DNA from: JBBIOI01 sp037443425
Lineage (GTDB): Bacteria > Desulfobacterota > BSN033 > UBA1163
Length of the DNA stretch: 14,911 nt
Assembly: GCA_037443425.1 (NCBI GenBank)
Contig: JBBIOI010000083.1
Location: 1-14,911, forward strand
Direction of reading: 5' to 3'
Shown piece after piece: positions 1 through 7,396 of this stretch. Below the pieces are notes generated by a model that saw only the letters and a list, made by a program, of their open reading frames with translations, did no database searches and was not told where the DNA came from. The stretch's first letter is position 1. Each line of letters opens with the position of its first letter. The position numbers and the translations under genes were made by a program.

Positions 1-1049
1 TGGACTGGTATACGAATTGTCCGGGTTTGATCTGCAATTGCCCTTGTAATCGACTGCTTTATCCACCAAGTTGCATAAGTACCAAATTTATACCCCTTCT
101 TATATTCAAACCTTTCAACAGCCTTCATCAACCCCATATTTCCTTCTTGAATCAGATCCAGAAGAGGAAGACCTCGATTTAGATATCTTCTTGCAATTGA
201 AACCACTAATCTCAGGTTAGATTTGATCAAGTCACACTTTGCTTTATTTATTTTAGTTTCAGCCTCTTCAATTGACCTTAAAGTCTTTTTTAAATCATCG
301 ATTTTAAACCGTGCATTTTTTACTATCCCTAATAATTTTCTTTTTGAATTAAATTTGGTCTTCTCAACGTGTGATTTAATATATTTCAACTCATCGATTA
401 TCTTCTTAATCTGATTCTCCCTTAAATTAAGATTTTCGGTAAACTTTGATATTCTTTTTTCTCTTTTCAAAATATTACTTTTAATCCTATCCTCTAAGGA
501 TTTATTTTTCTCATATTTAAGCTTTTTCAATAATATATTTATAATGCCTCTTTCGCATTTAATCTTAATAATTAAATTAAGAATCCTTCTCTTTTGTTTC
601 CTTTCCTCTAAATTATCTACACCATCTTCATCAATTGAATTTGTTACTTCTCTTACTTGGATTTCCCCCTTTTTAATGCGCTCCCCTATATTAATGATTT
701 CCTCCAAACCAATTGGAGATTTTGTAATTATCCCAAGGATTTCTCTTTTTCCATTATCTATTCTTTTAGCTATTTCTATCTCACCTTCTCTTGTAAGCAA
801 TGGAAAAGAAGATATTTCTTTTAAATAAATGTAAACAGGATCTATAAATTTTGTTGAAACCCTTGGTTCAATATCTTCTCCTTCAATCTCTTCCAGTGGG
901 AGATTTTCATCCTCTAATTTCAAACCTTGAAGATCATCTGCTATATCAATTTTTAATTCTTCATAAAAGAGAGGATCATCTTCTTCCTGTTTAGAATTCT
1001 CAGGGGTTATTATTTGTGGTCTTTGATTTTTTTTATAAAATTTTTCCAT
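1..1049 (-). CDS. rpoD: Primary RNA polymerase sigma factor RpoD (sigma-70), N-terminal part, cut by window edge
   Basis: This is the housekeeping sigma factor that directs RNA polymerase to -10/-35 promoters. The frame reads 349 codons from the ATG at 1049 to the left edge without a stop. Residues 1-66 are an acidic N-terminal extension. Region 1.2 begins near residue 69 (DPVYIYLKEI). A charged non-conserved segment covers about 100-265. Regions 2.1-2.4 follow: LVVSIARRYLNRGLPLLDLIQEGN (about 281-304), FEYKKGYKFGTYATWWIKQSI (about 314-334), then RAIADQTRTIRIPV. Regions 3 and 4 lie outside the window. The long non-conserved insert and conserved DLIQEGN motif favour a primary rather than alternative sigma factor. 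No Shine-Dalgarno is visible before the ATG, and a terminator-like hairpin abuts it. No other in-frame ATG precedes region 2. The two plus-strand open frames over this gene are shadows. Confidence 0.95.
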   Translation of the reverse strand, partial: MEKFYKKNQRPQIITPENSKQEEDDPLFYEELKIDIADDLQGLKLEDENLPLEEIEGEDIEPRVSTKFIDPVYIYLKEISSFPLLTREGEIEIAKRIDNGKREILGIITKSPIGLEEIINIGERIKKGEIQVREVTNSIDEDGVDNLEERKQKRRILNLIIKIKCERGIINILLKKLKYEKNKSLEDRIKSNILKREKRISKFTENLNLRENQIKKIIDELKYIKSHVEKTKFNSKRKLLGIVKNARFKIDDLKKTLRSIEEAETKINKAKCDLIKSNLRLVVSIARRYLNRGLPLLDLIQEGNMGLMKAVERFEYKKGYKFGTYATWWIKQSITRAIADQTRTIRIPV

Positions 1050-1056
1050 ATATAAG

Positions 1057-1097
1057 AAAAAAACCGCAAAGAAGTTGTTTAGAGCTCTTTGCGGTTT
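1057..1097 (-). terminator. Intrinsic terminator-like hairpin with T-tract in the rpoD leader
   Basis: A perfect 12-bp inverted repeat (AAACCGCAAAGA at 1061-1072 on plus, pairing with 1086-1097) encloses a 13-nt loop. Read on the minus strand, the second arm runs directly into seven Ts (1063-1057). The plus-strand flank lacks a T-tract, so the polarity is minus. The T-tract ends 7 bp before the rpoD ATG. It could terminate the upstream aminotransferase transcript, attenuate rpoD, or both. No space remains for a promoter between hairpin and ATG. Confidence 0.8.
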
Positions 1098-1147
1098 CCA
1101 AATTTTGGGAAGCCTAAAAAGGACTCTCTACAACTAACTTTAAGCTA

Positions 1148-1176
1148 TTTATAAACTATCATTCTTAAAAAAGCAA
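1148..1176 (-). promoter_or_regulatory. Candidate sigma-70 promoter for rpoD
   Basis: On the minus strand there is TTGCTT (1171-1176), a 17-bp spacer, then TATAAA (1148-1153). This matches 4 of 6 and 5 of 6 consensus bases at optimal spacing. Start of transcription would fall near 1141, giving a leader of about 90 nt that contains the terminator-like hairpin. AT-rich background makes chance matches common, so this is a prediction only. Confidence 0.5.
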
Positions 1177-1250
1177 GAAATTATTTAAATTTATTTTTAA
1201 GTACTTTCAGAGATCCAGTTTATTTCTCTAAATGTTAAAATATTTGGTTC

Positions 1251-2447
1251 TTAATTTAATTCTTTTAGTGCATTTTCGATTCGATCTAAACCCTCCTTTA
1301 TATCCTCCATTGATGTAGCATAAGAAAGTCTTTCATAAGAGTCTGCACCAAATTCTATGCCTGGTACTACTGCTACTTTTGCTTCATCTAAGAGGAAATC
1401 TGCAAGTTCTGTTGAGTTATTAATCTTCCTTCCTTTAAATGACTTTCCATAATATGATGAGAAGTTTGGGAATACATAAAATGCACCAACAGGCTTATAA
1501 CAAGAAACCCCGGGTATCTCATTTAATCTATTAACAATATAATCTCGTCTTTCTTGAAAGGCAGAAACCATCTTTTTAACTTCCTCCTGTGGACCTATTA
1601 AGGCTTCTACTGAAGCCTTTTGAGAAATTGATGTTGGATTTGATGTACTTTGACTCTGAATATTATTCATGGCTGATATTATCTCTTCCGGCCCTGCTGT
1701 ATAACCAATCCTCCAGCCTGTCATTGCATATGTTTTTGCAACTCCATGAACTATGATTGTCCTCTTCTTTATCTCTTCACCAAGCGAGGCGATACTCACA
1801 AATTCGAATCCATCATATACAATCTTTTCATATATTTCATCAGAGATAATAAAAATATTTTTGGAAACTGCAATTTCAGCAATCTTTTCTAAATCTTTTT
1901 TACTATAGGCACTTCCAGTAGGATTACATGGACTATTTAAGACTAAGGCCTTGGTTTTAGGGGTTATTAGTTTTTCTAATTCTTCAGGTAGTAATTTAAA
2001 ATCATTTTCTTCTTTTGTCTCAAGAATTACGGGTTGAGCCTCTGCAAGCGAAACCATTGGTGGATAGGAAACCCAGTAAGGAGATGGAATAATAACTTCG
2101 TCTCCTTTATCAAAAAGGGCCTGAGCAAGGTTATAGAAAGAATGCTTACCTCCACATGAAACAATAATCTCGGATCTTTTATAAGATATGCCATTATCCC
2201 TTTTGAATTTATAGATAATTGCATCTTTTAGTTCGTCGATACCACCCACAGGTGTGTATTTTGTAAAACCTTCTTCAATTGCCTTTATTGCAGCCCTTTT
2301 AATATTTTCTGGAGTGTCAAAATCAGGCTCTCCAGCACCAAAACTTATAACTTTGATTCCTTGTGCTTGCATCGATTTTGCTTTTGCATTAATAGCAAGG
2401 GTAGGGGAAGGTTTTAGATTCTTTGCTCTATTTGAAAGTTTAATCAT
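1251..2447 (-). CDS. aspC: Class I aminotransferase, aspartate aminotransferase type
   Basis: A PLP-dependent fold-type I aminotransferase of subgroup I-beta, 398 aa, the usual length. It most likely interconverts aspartate or another amino acid and 2-oxoglutarate in the cytoplasm. Visible landmarks are GAGEPDFDTP (about 37-46), the ring-stacking aromatic in SPYWVSYP (W125), NPTG (N175), SDEIYE (D203, Y206), the Schiff-base lysine K238 in AKTYAMTGWRIGY, and the carboxylate-binding arginine R373 in YERLSYATS. All catalytic residues are present. The ATG at 2447 lies inside the end of the upstream ATPase gene (8-bp overlap) and is preceded by GGAGGTT 8 nt away, so translation is probably coupled. 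Substrate choice (aspartate, aromatic, prephenate) cannot be read reliably from the sequence. Confidence 0.9.
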   Translation of the reverse strand: MIKLSNRAKNLKPSPTLAINAKAKSMQAQGIKVISFGAGEPDFDTPENIKRAAIKAIEEGFTKYTPVGGIDELKDAIIYKFKRDNGISYKRSEIIVSCGGKHSFYNLAQALFDKGDEVIIPSPYWVSYPPMVSLAEAQPVILETKEENDFKLLPEELEKLITPKTKALVLNSPCNPTGSAYSKKDLEKIAEIAVSKNIFIISDEIYEKIVYDGFEFVSIASLGEEIKKRTIIVHGVAKTYAMTGWRIGYTAGPEEIISAMNNIQSQSTSNPTSISQKASVEALIGPQEEVKKMVSAFQERRDYIVNRLNEIPGVSCYKPVGAFYVFPNFSSYYGKSFKGRKINNSTELADFLLDEAKVAVVPGIEFGADSYERLSYATSMEDIKEGLDRIENALKELN

Positions 2448-3420
2448 ATTTAATAACCTCCAATTGAGATTTAAATAAAATCTCTGAAATCTTCTCTATC
2501 CTCTCTACACCCTTTATTTCATGAGGTAGTAAAGGGATTTCTATGAGTTTAATACGATCTGCATACTTTTCTTTAAGTATATTGATATAATGTTCTTGCA
2601 TCTTTTTTCTAATCTTATGAAATTCACAATCGGCCTCTTTAATAACATAATTTACTATTAAATGATTCACCATTAGTTTATATTCATCAAAATCTTTAAT
2701 TATCCTTTCAGTCTGTCTTACACCTAATGCCTCGGGAATGGTAACAACAATAAATTCGGACTTTTGTTGGTCACGAATAAAACTTACTACCTTCTCGGCT
2801 AATCCTTCCCAGCCACTAATTATTTCAAGTAACGATCTTTTGCCTTTCCTGAGCTTAACACTTTCCTTTAACTTTTCGAAATAACTATAAAGATTCATAT
2901 AAAATTTCGTTGCTGCCTCGAGATGTTTTAAGAATATCTGTGGAAGGTGAAGGAGTCTTAAGGTATGGCCAGCAGGTGCAGTATCCCAGACTACAAGGTC
3001 ATATTGCTCGCTTTCTACAAGCTCGAGGATATAGTTAAGCATATATTCTTCTTCGATTCCAGGTGCACCACCAATATAATCAACAAAATCATAATCCACA
3101 GAAGCAAATGATGAGACCACTTCATATATTTCGGGACCAAATCTTTCTTTCCATTTTTTTAAAACAATTTCAGAACTTATTTCTATTCCATATAAATTTT
3201 TAACACCTTCGATAGATGTTTCTTTATCTCCTATCTCCATCTCAAAGATATCAGAAAGAGAGGGAGTAGGGTCGCTCGAAATAATTAAAGTCTTTTTCCC
3301 TTTTTGAGCAAAATGTAAGGCAATTGAGGAGGCGCATGTAGTTTTTCCAACACCACCTTTCCCTCCAATCATGATTAACCTTTTTAGTTCCTGGTCAAGT
3401 CGATTTAACGATTCTTTCAT
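2440..3420 (-). CDS. ArsA/Get3 (TRC40) family ATPase
   Basis: A soluble deviant-Walker-A ATPase of the SIMIBI class, 326 aa with a single ATPase half as in Get3, not the duplicated form of E. coli ArsA. It shows the P-loop GGKGGVGKTT (19-28), a switch I aspartate (D50 in SSDPTPSLSDIF), switch II DTAPAGHTLRLL (146-157), and the family motif IPEALGVRQTERII (228-241). The usual zinc-site CxxC that precedes RKKMQ is CEFH here (C265, H268). Family members use ATP to energise arsenite efflux or to chaperone tail-anchored proteins. No ars gene is adjacent, so arsenic resistance is not supported. The ATG has AGAGGAG 4 nt upstream. It overlaps the aminotransferase by 8 bp and is transcribed divergently from the oxidoreductase operon. 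Its actual role in this organism is unknown. Confidence 0.85.
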   Translation of the reverse strand: MKESLNRLDQELKRLIMIGGKGGVGKTTCASSIALHFAQKGKKTLIISSDPTPSLSDIFEMEIGDKETSIEGVKNLYGIEISSEIVLKKWKERFGPEIYEVVSSFASVDYDFVDYIGGAPGIEEEYMLNYILELVESEQYDLVVWDTAPAGHTLRLLHLPQIFLKHLEAATKFYMNLYSYFEKLKESVKLRKGKRSLLEIISGWEGLAEKVVSFIRDQQKSEFIVVTIPEALGVRQTERIIKDFDEYKLMVNHLIVNYVIKEADCEFHKIRKKMQEHYINILKEKYADRIKLIEIPLLPHEIKGVERIEKISEILFKSQLEVIKYD

Positions 3421-3436
3421 AAAACTCCTCTTGAGA

Positions 3437-3465
3437 TTGATTTTAAATTTATTTAAATTTATAAT
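3437..3465 (+). promoter_or_regulatory. Candidate sigma-70 promoter for the 2-oxoacid oxidoreductase operon
   Basis: TTGATT (3437-3442), a 17-bp spacer, then a perfect TATAAT (3460-3465) point toward the oxidoreductase operon. The predicted start near 3472 leaves a leader of about 39 nt. The -10 overlaps a candidate divergent -10 on the other strand. Confidence 0.6.
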
Positions 3466-3484
3466 ATTACGAAAATTTGGTCAA
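3458..3484 (-). promoter_or_regulatory. Tentative divergent promoter for the ArsA/Get3-aminotransferase pair
   Basis: On the minus strand TTGACC (3479-3484) is followed after 15 bp by TATAAA (3458-3463). The spacer is shorter than ideal. The -10 element overlaps that of the plus-strand promoter, so the two would compete for polymerase if both are used. Confidence 0.35.
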
Positions 3485-3510
3485 TAAATTTTTTTTATTT
3501 AAAATAAAAA

Positions 3511-3741
3511 ATGCCAGTTGGAATGATAGAAATTAATCAGGAATTATGTAAAGATTGTAAGATGTGTATCGCCTTTTGTCCAAAGGGGCTTATCGAATCT
3601 TCAGATCAAATTAATCAAAAAGGTTATTATCCTGCCCGATATAAAGAAAAAAATTTAAGAAAAGAGGCAAGGAAATGTACAGGCTGTGGCCTTTGCGCAA
3701 TCTCTTGCCCTGAAATTGCAATAGAGGTTTATCGTGAGTAA
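3511..3741 (+). CDS. 2-oxoacid:ferredoxin oxidoreductase delta subunit (2[4Fe-4S] ferredoxin)
   Basis: A small ferredoxin-like subunit, 76 aa, that carries electrons between the catalytic subunits and ferredoxin. Two classical cluster motifs are visible: C13-x2-C16-x2-C19-x3-C23P and C56-x2-C59-x2-C62-x3-C66P. It is the first gene of the D-A-B-C operon. An in-frame TAA two codons upstream forces the start to be the ATG at 3511 or the one at 3523. Neither has a convincing Shine-Dalgarno, which is unusual here because most genes in the window have one. The stop overlaps the alpha-subunit start by 8 bp. The family assignment is strong from motif and context. Substrate specificity is set by the other subunits. 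Confidence 0.92.
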   Translation: MPVGMIEINQELCKDCKMCIAFCPKGLIESSDQINQKGYYPARYKEKNLRKEARKCTGCGLCAISCPEIAIEVYRE

Positions 3742-4810
3742 AGTTTTGATGAGAGGTAACCATGCCTTAGGAGAAGCAGCTGTTCGAGCAGGCTGCCGTT
3801 TCTATTTTGGATATCCAATAACCCCACAAAATGAAGTTGCAGAATATATGTCTGAAAGACTTTCAAAGATAGAAGGCGGAGTATTCATTCAAGCAGAGAG
3901 CGAAATAGCCTCTATTCACATGGTTATCGGGGCAAGTATGGCTGGGGGAAGGGTGATGACATCATCTTCAGGACCAGGGATTAGCCTCAAGCAAGAAGGT
4001 ATATCATTCTTATCATCGCTTGAACTGCCTGCAGTAATCGTTAATATGAGTCGTGGGGGGCCTGGAATGGGAAATATAGCCCCTTCGCAGTCAGATTATT
4101 TTCAAGCCACAAGAGGGGGTGGACACGGAGACTACAGGACAATCGTATTGGCACCAAATTCATGTCAGGAGCTCGCAGATTTAACATACAAGGCATTTGA
4201 TTTAGCAGATCAATATAGAATTCCTGTCATCATTTTAGGGGATGGGATGTTGGGTCAAATGATGGAGCCTGTTAAACTTCCTCCTGAGATTCAAATTAAA
4301 AAGTTACCTCACAAAGATTGGGTTATTACAGGAGCAAAAGGTAGACAAAGTCGCATTATACATTCATTATATTTAGATCCACAAAAGGCTGAGGAACATA
4401 ATTGGAAATTGATGAGAAAATATGAAAAGATTTCAAAAGAAGAAGTGAGATGGGAAGGATATTTTTTAGATGATGCAAAGATAATTGTTGTTGCATTTGG
4501 AATAGCAGCCCGAATAGCAAAAGGAGCAATAAAAAGGATCAGGGGTGAAGGTCTTAAAGTAGGCCTTTTTAGGCCCATAACTTTATGGCCCTATCCTTAT
4601 AAGATATTAAAAGAATTGTCAAAGAAGACCCATCATTTTTTCGTCTTTGAATTAAATATGGGTCAAATGGTTGAAGATGTTAAAATTGGACTTGAAGGAA
4701 ATGGGGATGTCTACTTCTATGGAAGGCCAGGAGGAATTATACCAACACCCTTAGAGATAGCAAGGGTAATATCAAGTCAATACTATCAGAAGAAATTGAA
4801 TGGTTTATGA
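3734..4810 (+). CDS. vorB: 2-oxoacid:ferredoxin oxidoreductase alpha subunit (VorB/KorA type)
   Basis: The alpha subunit of a thiamine-diphosphate oxidoreductase that decarboxylates a 2-oxoacid to its acyl-CoA and reduces ferredoxin. It has 358 aa, normal for VorB/KorA proteins lacking a fused gamma domain. Visible are FGYPITPQNEVAEYM (25-39), the stretch QAESEIASIHMVIGASMAG, MTSSSGPGISLKQEGISF, SQSDYFQATRGGGHGDYR and GDGMLGQMMEP, all typical of this family. The wording is closest to proteins named 3-methyl-2-oxobutanoate (branched-chain) ferredoxin oxidoreductase, but 2-oxoglutarate is a real alternative. The start is GTG, preceded by GAGG 6 nt upstream. The end overlaps the beta-subunit ATG in an ATGA junction, so the subunits are translationally coupled. 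Confidence 0.9.
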   Translation: MSKVLMRGNHALGEAAVRAGCRFYFGYPITPQNEVAEYMSERLSKIEGGVFIQAESEIASIHMVIGASMAGGRVMTSSSGPGISLKQEGISFLSSLELPAVIVNMSRGGPGMGNIAPSQSDYFQATRGGGHGDYRTIVLAPNSCQELADLTYKAFDLADQYRIPVIILGDGMLGQMMEPVKLPPEIQIKKLPHKDWVITGAKGRQSRIIHSLYLDPQKAEEHNWKLMRKYEKISKEEVRWEGYFLDDAKIIVVAFGIAARIAKGAIKRIRGEGLKVGLFRPITLWPYPYKILKELSKKTHHFFVFELNMGQMVEDVKIGLEGNGDVYFYGRPGGIIPTPLEIARVISSQYYQKKLNGL

Positions 4811-5565
4811 AGAAGGTATTTTCAAGACCTAAATCGATTAAGAAAAATCCATTTCATTACTGTCCAGGTTGTGGACATAGCATCATTCATCGGCTTATTG
4901 GAGAGGTCATTGATGAAATGAATCTCCAGGAGATTATTATTGGAGTTCCACCTGCAGGATGCGCTGTACTCGCTTATAACTATTTTGATATCGATATGGG
5001 AGAGGCCTCACATGGCAGAGCAGCTGCAGTAGCAACAGGAATTAAAAGGGCCCTTCCTGATAGGTTGGTATTCACCTATCAAGGAGATGGTGATATTGCT
5101 GCAATAGGTACTGCCGAAACAATCCATGCCGCATCACGGGGGGAAAATATAACAACCATATTTGTTAATAACGCTGTTTATGGAATGACTGGTGGTCAGA
5201 TGGCACCAACTTCTATCTTAGGACAGACAACAACTACATCTCCAGGTGGACGAAGAGAGAAAAGAGACGGATATCCAATAAATCTAAGCGAGATGTTAGC
5301 AGTTGCAAAGGGTTCTGCATATATAGAAAGAACTGCAGTAAATTCACCTGCAAATATCCTGAAGACCAAGAAAGCAATTGCAAAAGCCTTTCGTGTTCAG
5401 CTTCAAAAACTTGGCTTTTCACTTGTTGAGATACTATCCCCTTGTCCAACAAATTGGAAGATGAGTCCTAAGGATGCTTGGAAATGGATAGACGATGTTA
5501 TGAGTTTACAGTATCCACTTGGTGTAATAAAGGATATAACTGAAGGGAAAAGGGATGTTGATTAA
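4807..5565 (+). CDS. vorA: 2-oxoacid:ferredoxin oxidoreductase beta subunit, TPP-binding (VorA/KorB type)
   Basis: The catalytic thiamine-diphosphate subunit, 252 aa. The TPP/Mg motif is GDGD (93-96) followed by NN (121-122). Cysteines C19 and C22 (CPGCGH), C52 (PPAGCAVL) and C213 (SPCPTNW) are placed as the four ligands of the proximal [4Fe-4S] cluster in this family. MGEASHGRAAAVATGIKRA and MTGGQMAPTSILGQTTTTSPGG are family hallmarks. It is coupled to alpha by an ATGA overlap and to gamma by an 11-bp overlap. The complex is cytoplasmic and typical of anaerobic amino-acid or fatty-acid precursor metabolism, running in the oxidative or carboxylating direction. Exact substrate is not decided by the sequence. 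Confidence 0.92.
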   Translation: MKKVFSRPKSIKKNPFHYCPGCGHSIIHRLIGEVIDEMNLQEIIIGVPPAGCAVLAYNYFDIDMGEASHGRAAAVATGIKRALPDRLVFTYQGDGDIAAIGTAETIHAASRGENITTIFVNNAVYGMTGGQMAPTSILGQTTTTSPGGRREKRDGYPINLSEMLAVAKGSAYIERTAVNSPANILKTKKAIAKAFRVQLQKLGFSLVEILSPCPTNWKMSPKDAWKWIDDVMSLQYPLGVIKDITEGKRDVD

Positions 5566-6088
5566 AACTATTATTTCTGGATTTGGTGGCCAAGGAGTGA
5601 TCATGATGGGTTACCTTCTGGCCATGGGAGGAATGGTTGAAGGGAAGAATGTTACATGTTTACCATCATATGGGGCAGAGGTGAGAGGAGGTACAGCTAA
5701 TTGTACGGTTGTGATTTCCACAGAAGAGATTGCATCACCTGTAGCATCAGAACCTGATTATGGTATATTAATGAATAAGCCTTCCCTCATAAGATTTCAA
5801 AACATGATTCAATCAGGTGGAACAATATTTTTAAATTCAAGTTTGATTGACTCAAAACCTTTACGTGGAGATATAGAAGTAGTTGAAATACCTTTAAATG
5901 AATTAGCCAAAAAACTTCCAGACAATAAAGGAATAAATATAATTATGCTTGGTGCCTTTATAAAAAAGACTGGCCTTGTTAAACCTGAAAATATGATAAA
6001 CGTTTTAAAGGAAACTTTTGGTGAGAAGAATCCTGGTTTATTTAAACTAAACAAGTCAGCTTTTCAAATTGGTTTTGAATATCTCTAA
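5555..6088 (+). CDS. 2-oxoacid:ferredoxin oxidoreductase gamma subunit
   Basis: The gamma subunit, 177 aa, completing the four-subunit complex. It begins with the family motif SGFGGQGVIMMGYLLAMGG and contains GAEVRGGTANCTVVIS, both diagnostic of the pyruvate/2-oxoacid oxidoreductase gamma domain, followed by the usual helix near NIIMLGAFIKKTG. The ATG lies within the last codons of the beta gene, preceded by purine-rich AAGGGAAAAGGG. The stop is 19 bp before the ACT-domain gene, so that gene is almost certainly in the same transcript. Nothing is truncated. Confidence 0.92.
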   Translation: MLIKTIISGFGGQGVIMMGYLLAMGGMVEGKNVTCLPSYGAEVRGGTANCTVVISTEEIASPVASEPDYGILMNKPSLIRFQNMIQSGGTIFLNSSLIDSKPLRGDIEVVEIPLNELAKKLPDNKGINIIMLGAFIKKTGLVKPENMINVLKETFGEKNPGLFKLNKSAFQIGFEYL

Positions 6089-6107
6089 CAATCGGGAGGA
6101 TAAATAA

Positions 6108-6533
6108 ATGCCAGTAAAACAGATATCTGTTAGTTTAGAAAATGTCCCTGGTAAGCTTTCAGAATTAAGCGAGCGTTTGGGCGAAAGCGGAATAAATATA
6201 ATTGCAATTAGTGTAGCTGATACAGCTGATTTAAGCGCCATAAGATTTGTTGCAAATGATCCTGATAAGGCTGTAAATGTCTTAAAAAGTCATGGCTATT
6301 CGATAAAAGTAACAGATGTACTTGCCGTAGAGGCACCCAATCATCCTGGAGGTTTAAATGCAGTGCTAAAACCTCTTAAAGAGGTTTCTATTAATGTTAA
6401 TTATCTCTATACGTGTTTAGGTACTGGAGAAAAGAGTGTTCTTATTATAGGTGTAGATAATATGGAAAAGGCAATCGAAGTCCTTAATAAAAATTGGGTC
6501 CATATGTATGACGAGGATCTTTATAAATTTTGA
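6108..6533 (+). CDS. Tandem ACT-domain protein (putative amino-acid-binding regulator)
   Basis: A 141-aa protein made of two ACT domains. The first (about 1-68) has SVSLENVPGKLSELSERL, the usual PGKL loop followed by a helix. The second (about 70-141) has APNHPGGLNAVLKPLKE. ACT domains bind small ligands, commonly amino acids, at domain interfaces. No catalytic domain is attached. Stand-alone tandem-ACT proteins often sit beside aryl- or branched-chain 2-oxoacid oxidoreductases or phenylacetate-CoA ligases, so it may sense the amino acid whose oxoacid the neighbouring complex handles. That role is inferred. A good GGGAGGA lies 8 nt before the ATG. The stop is 5 bp from that of ccsB on the other strand. 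Confidence 0.85.
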   Translation: MPVKQISVSLENVPGKLSELSERLGESGINIIAISVADTADLSAIRFVANDPDKAVNVLKSHGYSIKVTDVLAVEAPNHPGGLNAVLKPLKEVSINVNYLYTCLGTGEKSVLIIGVDNMEKAIEVLNKNWVHMYDEDLYKF

Positions 6534-6538
6534 AATCT

Positions 6539-7357
6539 TTATAGATAACTGTGAAGCCCTGAAATGAGATAATTGACACCAAAATATGTAAATATCACAG
6601 ACACAAACCCGACAATAGAAAGTATTGCAGTCTTCCTTCCCCTCCAATCCCTTGAGAATCTGGCATGTAGGAAAGCAGCATAGGTGAACCAGGTAATTAA
6701 GGACCATGTTTCCTTTGGGTCCCAACTCCAGTAACTCCCCCAAGCATAATTTGCCCATGCAGCTCCAGTAACGATTCCCAAAGTAAGCATTGGAAAGCCT
6801 ATCACAACAGATTTGTAATTAATCTCATCAAGCATCTCAGTAGATGGAAGCCAATTTGAGTTATTTTTCTCTTTAATTAAATATAAAATACTTATCCCAA
6901 ATGAAACACTAAAAGATGCATATCCAAAAAAGCATGTTATTACATGGATGGCTAACCAATTACTTTGAAGGGCAGGAACTAATGGGGTAATTTTGGAATC
7001 AATTCCAGGGATAATTGAGGTAAGGGCAATAGCTAAAAATGCTAATGGAGTAACGAAGACTCCTATAACTTTTTGCTTATATTTAAACTCAAGGATCAGA
7101 TATATGAAAACAATTGTCCAGGAGAAAAATATAAGTGATTCATACATATTAGACAAAGGGATATATCCATAGCCAGTTTTATGTGTTTCGATCCACCTAA
7201 AAACAAGCCCTATAGAATGTATAATAACTCCAAGGGTTAAGAAAAAGGTTATAGTTTTTCCCAATTTATTGTTTTTTGCAATAGAATATATTAGGTATCC
7301 AAAAAAAGAAAAAAAATATATTATCATAGAAAATTTGAATAATGTTTGACTTTCCAT
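6539..7357 (-). CDS. ccsB: Cytochrome c biogenesis protein CcsB (CcsA/ResC type, heme handling)
   Basis: An integral membrane protein of the system II cytochrome c maturation pathway, 272 aa with about eight hydrophobic segments. It delivers heme to apocytochromes on the outer face of the cytoplasmic membrane, normally with ResB/Ccs1. The WWD heme-binding signature is WGSYWSWDPKETW (206-218). H138 (AIHV) and H231 (FLHARF) are in the family heme-ligand positions, and H47 and H269 are further conserved-type histidines. The N-terminal part carries IETHKTGYGYIPLSNMYES, also typical. An AAGGA motif lies 8 nt before the ATG. No ResB partner, apocytochrome or thiol-disulfide protein is in the window, so it looks like a detached gene. 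It is convergent with the ACT gene and preceded by a 144-bp gap. Confidence 0.93.
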   Translation of the reverse strand: MESQTLFKFSMIIYFFSFFGYLIYSIAKNNKLGKTITFFLTLGVIIHSIGLVFRWIETHKTGYGYIPLSNMYESLIFFSWTIVFIYLILEFKYKQKVIGVFVTPLAFLAIALTSIIPGIDSKITPLVPALQSNWLAIHVITCFFGYASFSVSFGISILYLIKEKNNSNWLPSTEMLDEINYKSVVIGFPMLTLGIVTGAAWANYAWGSYWSWDPKETWSLITWFTYAAFLHARFSRDWRGRKTAILSIVGFVSVIFTYFGVNYLISGLHSYL

Positions 7358-7396
7358 TTATTCTGTCCTTTTTAATTATTAATTAACAAAATTAAA

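Noticed and set aside
223..828. Two plus-strand open frames at 223-414 and 544-828
   Set aside because: They lie antisense to the well-supported rpoD frame, and their leucine/serine/isoleucine-rich translations are typical of reverse-complement shadows.
2440..3420. Annotating the ATPase as an arsenite efflux pump component (arsA)
   Set aside because: No arsB, arsC, arsR or arsD lies nearby, and the single-half architecture with a Get3-like RKKMQ segment does not favour arsenite transport.
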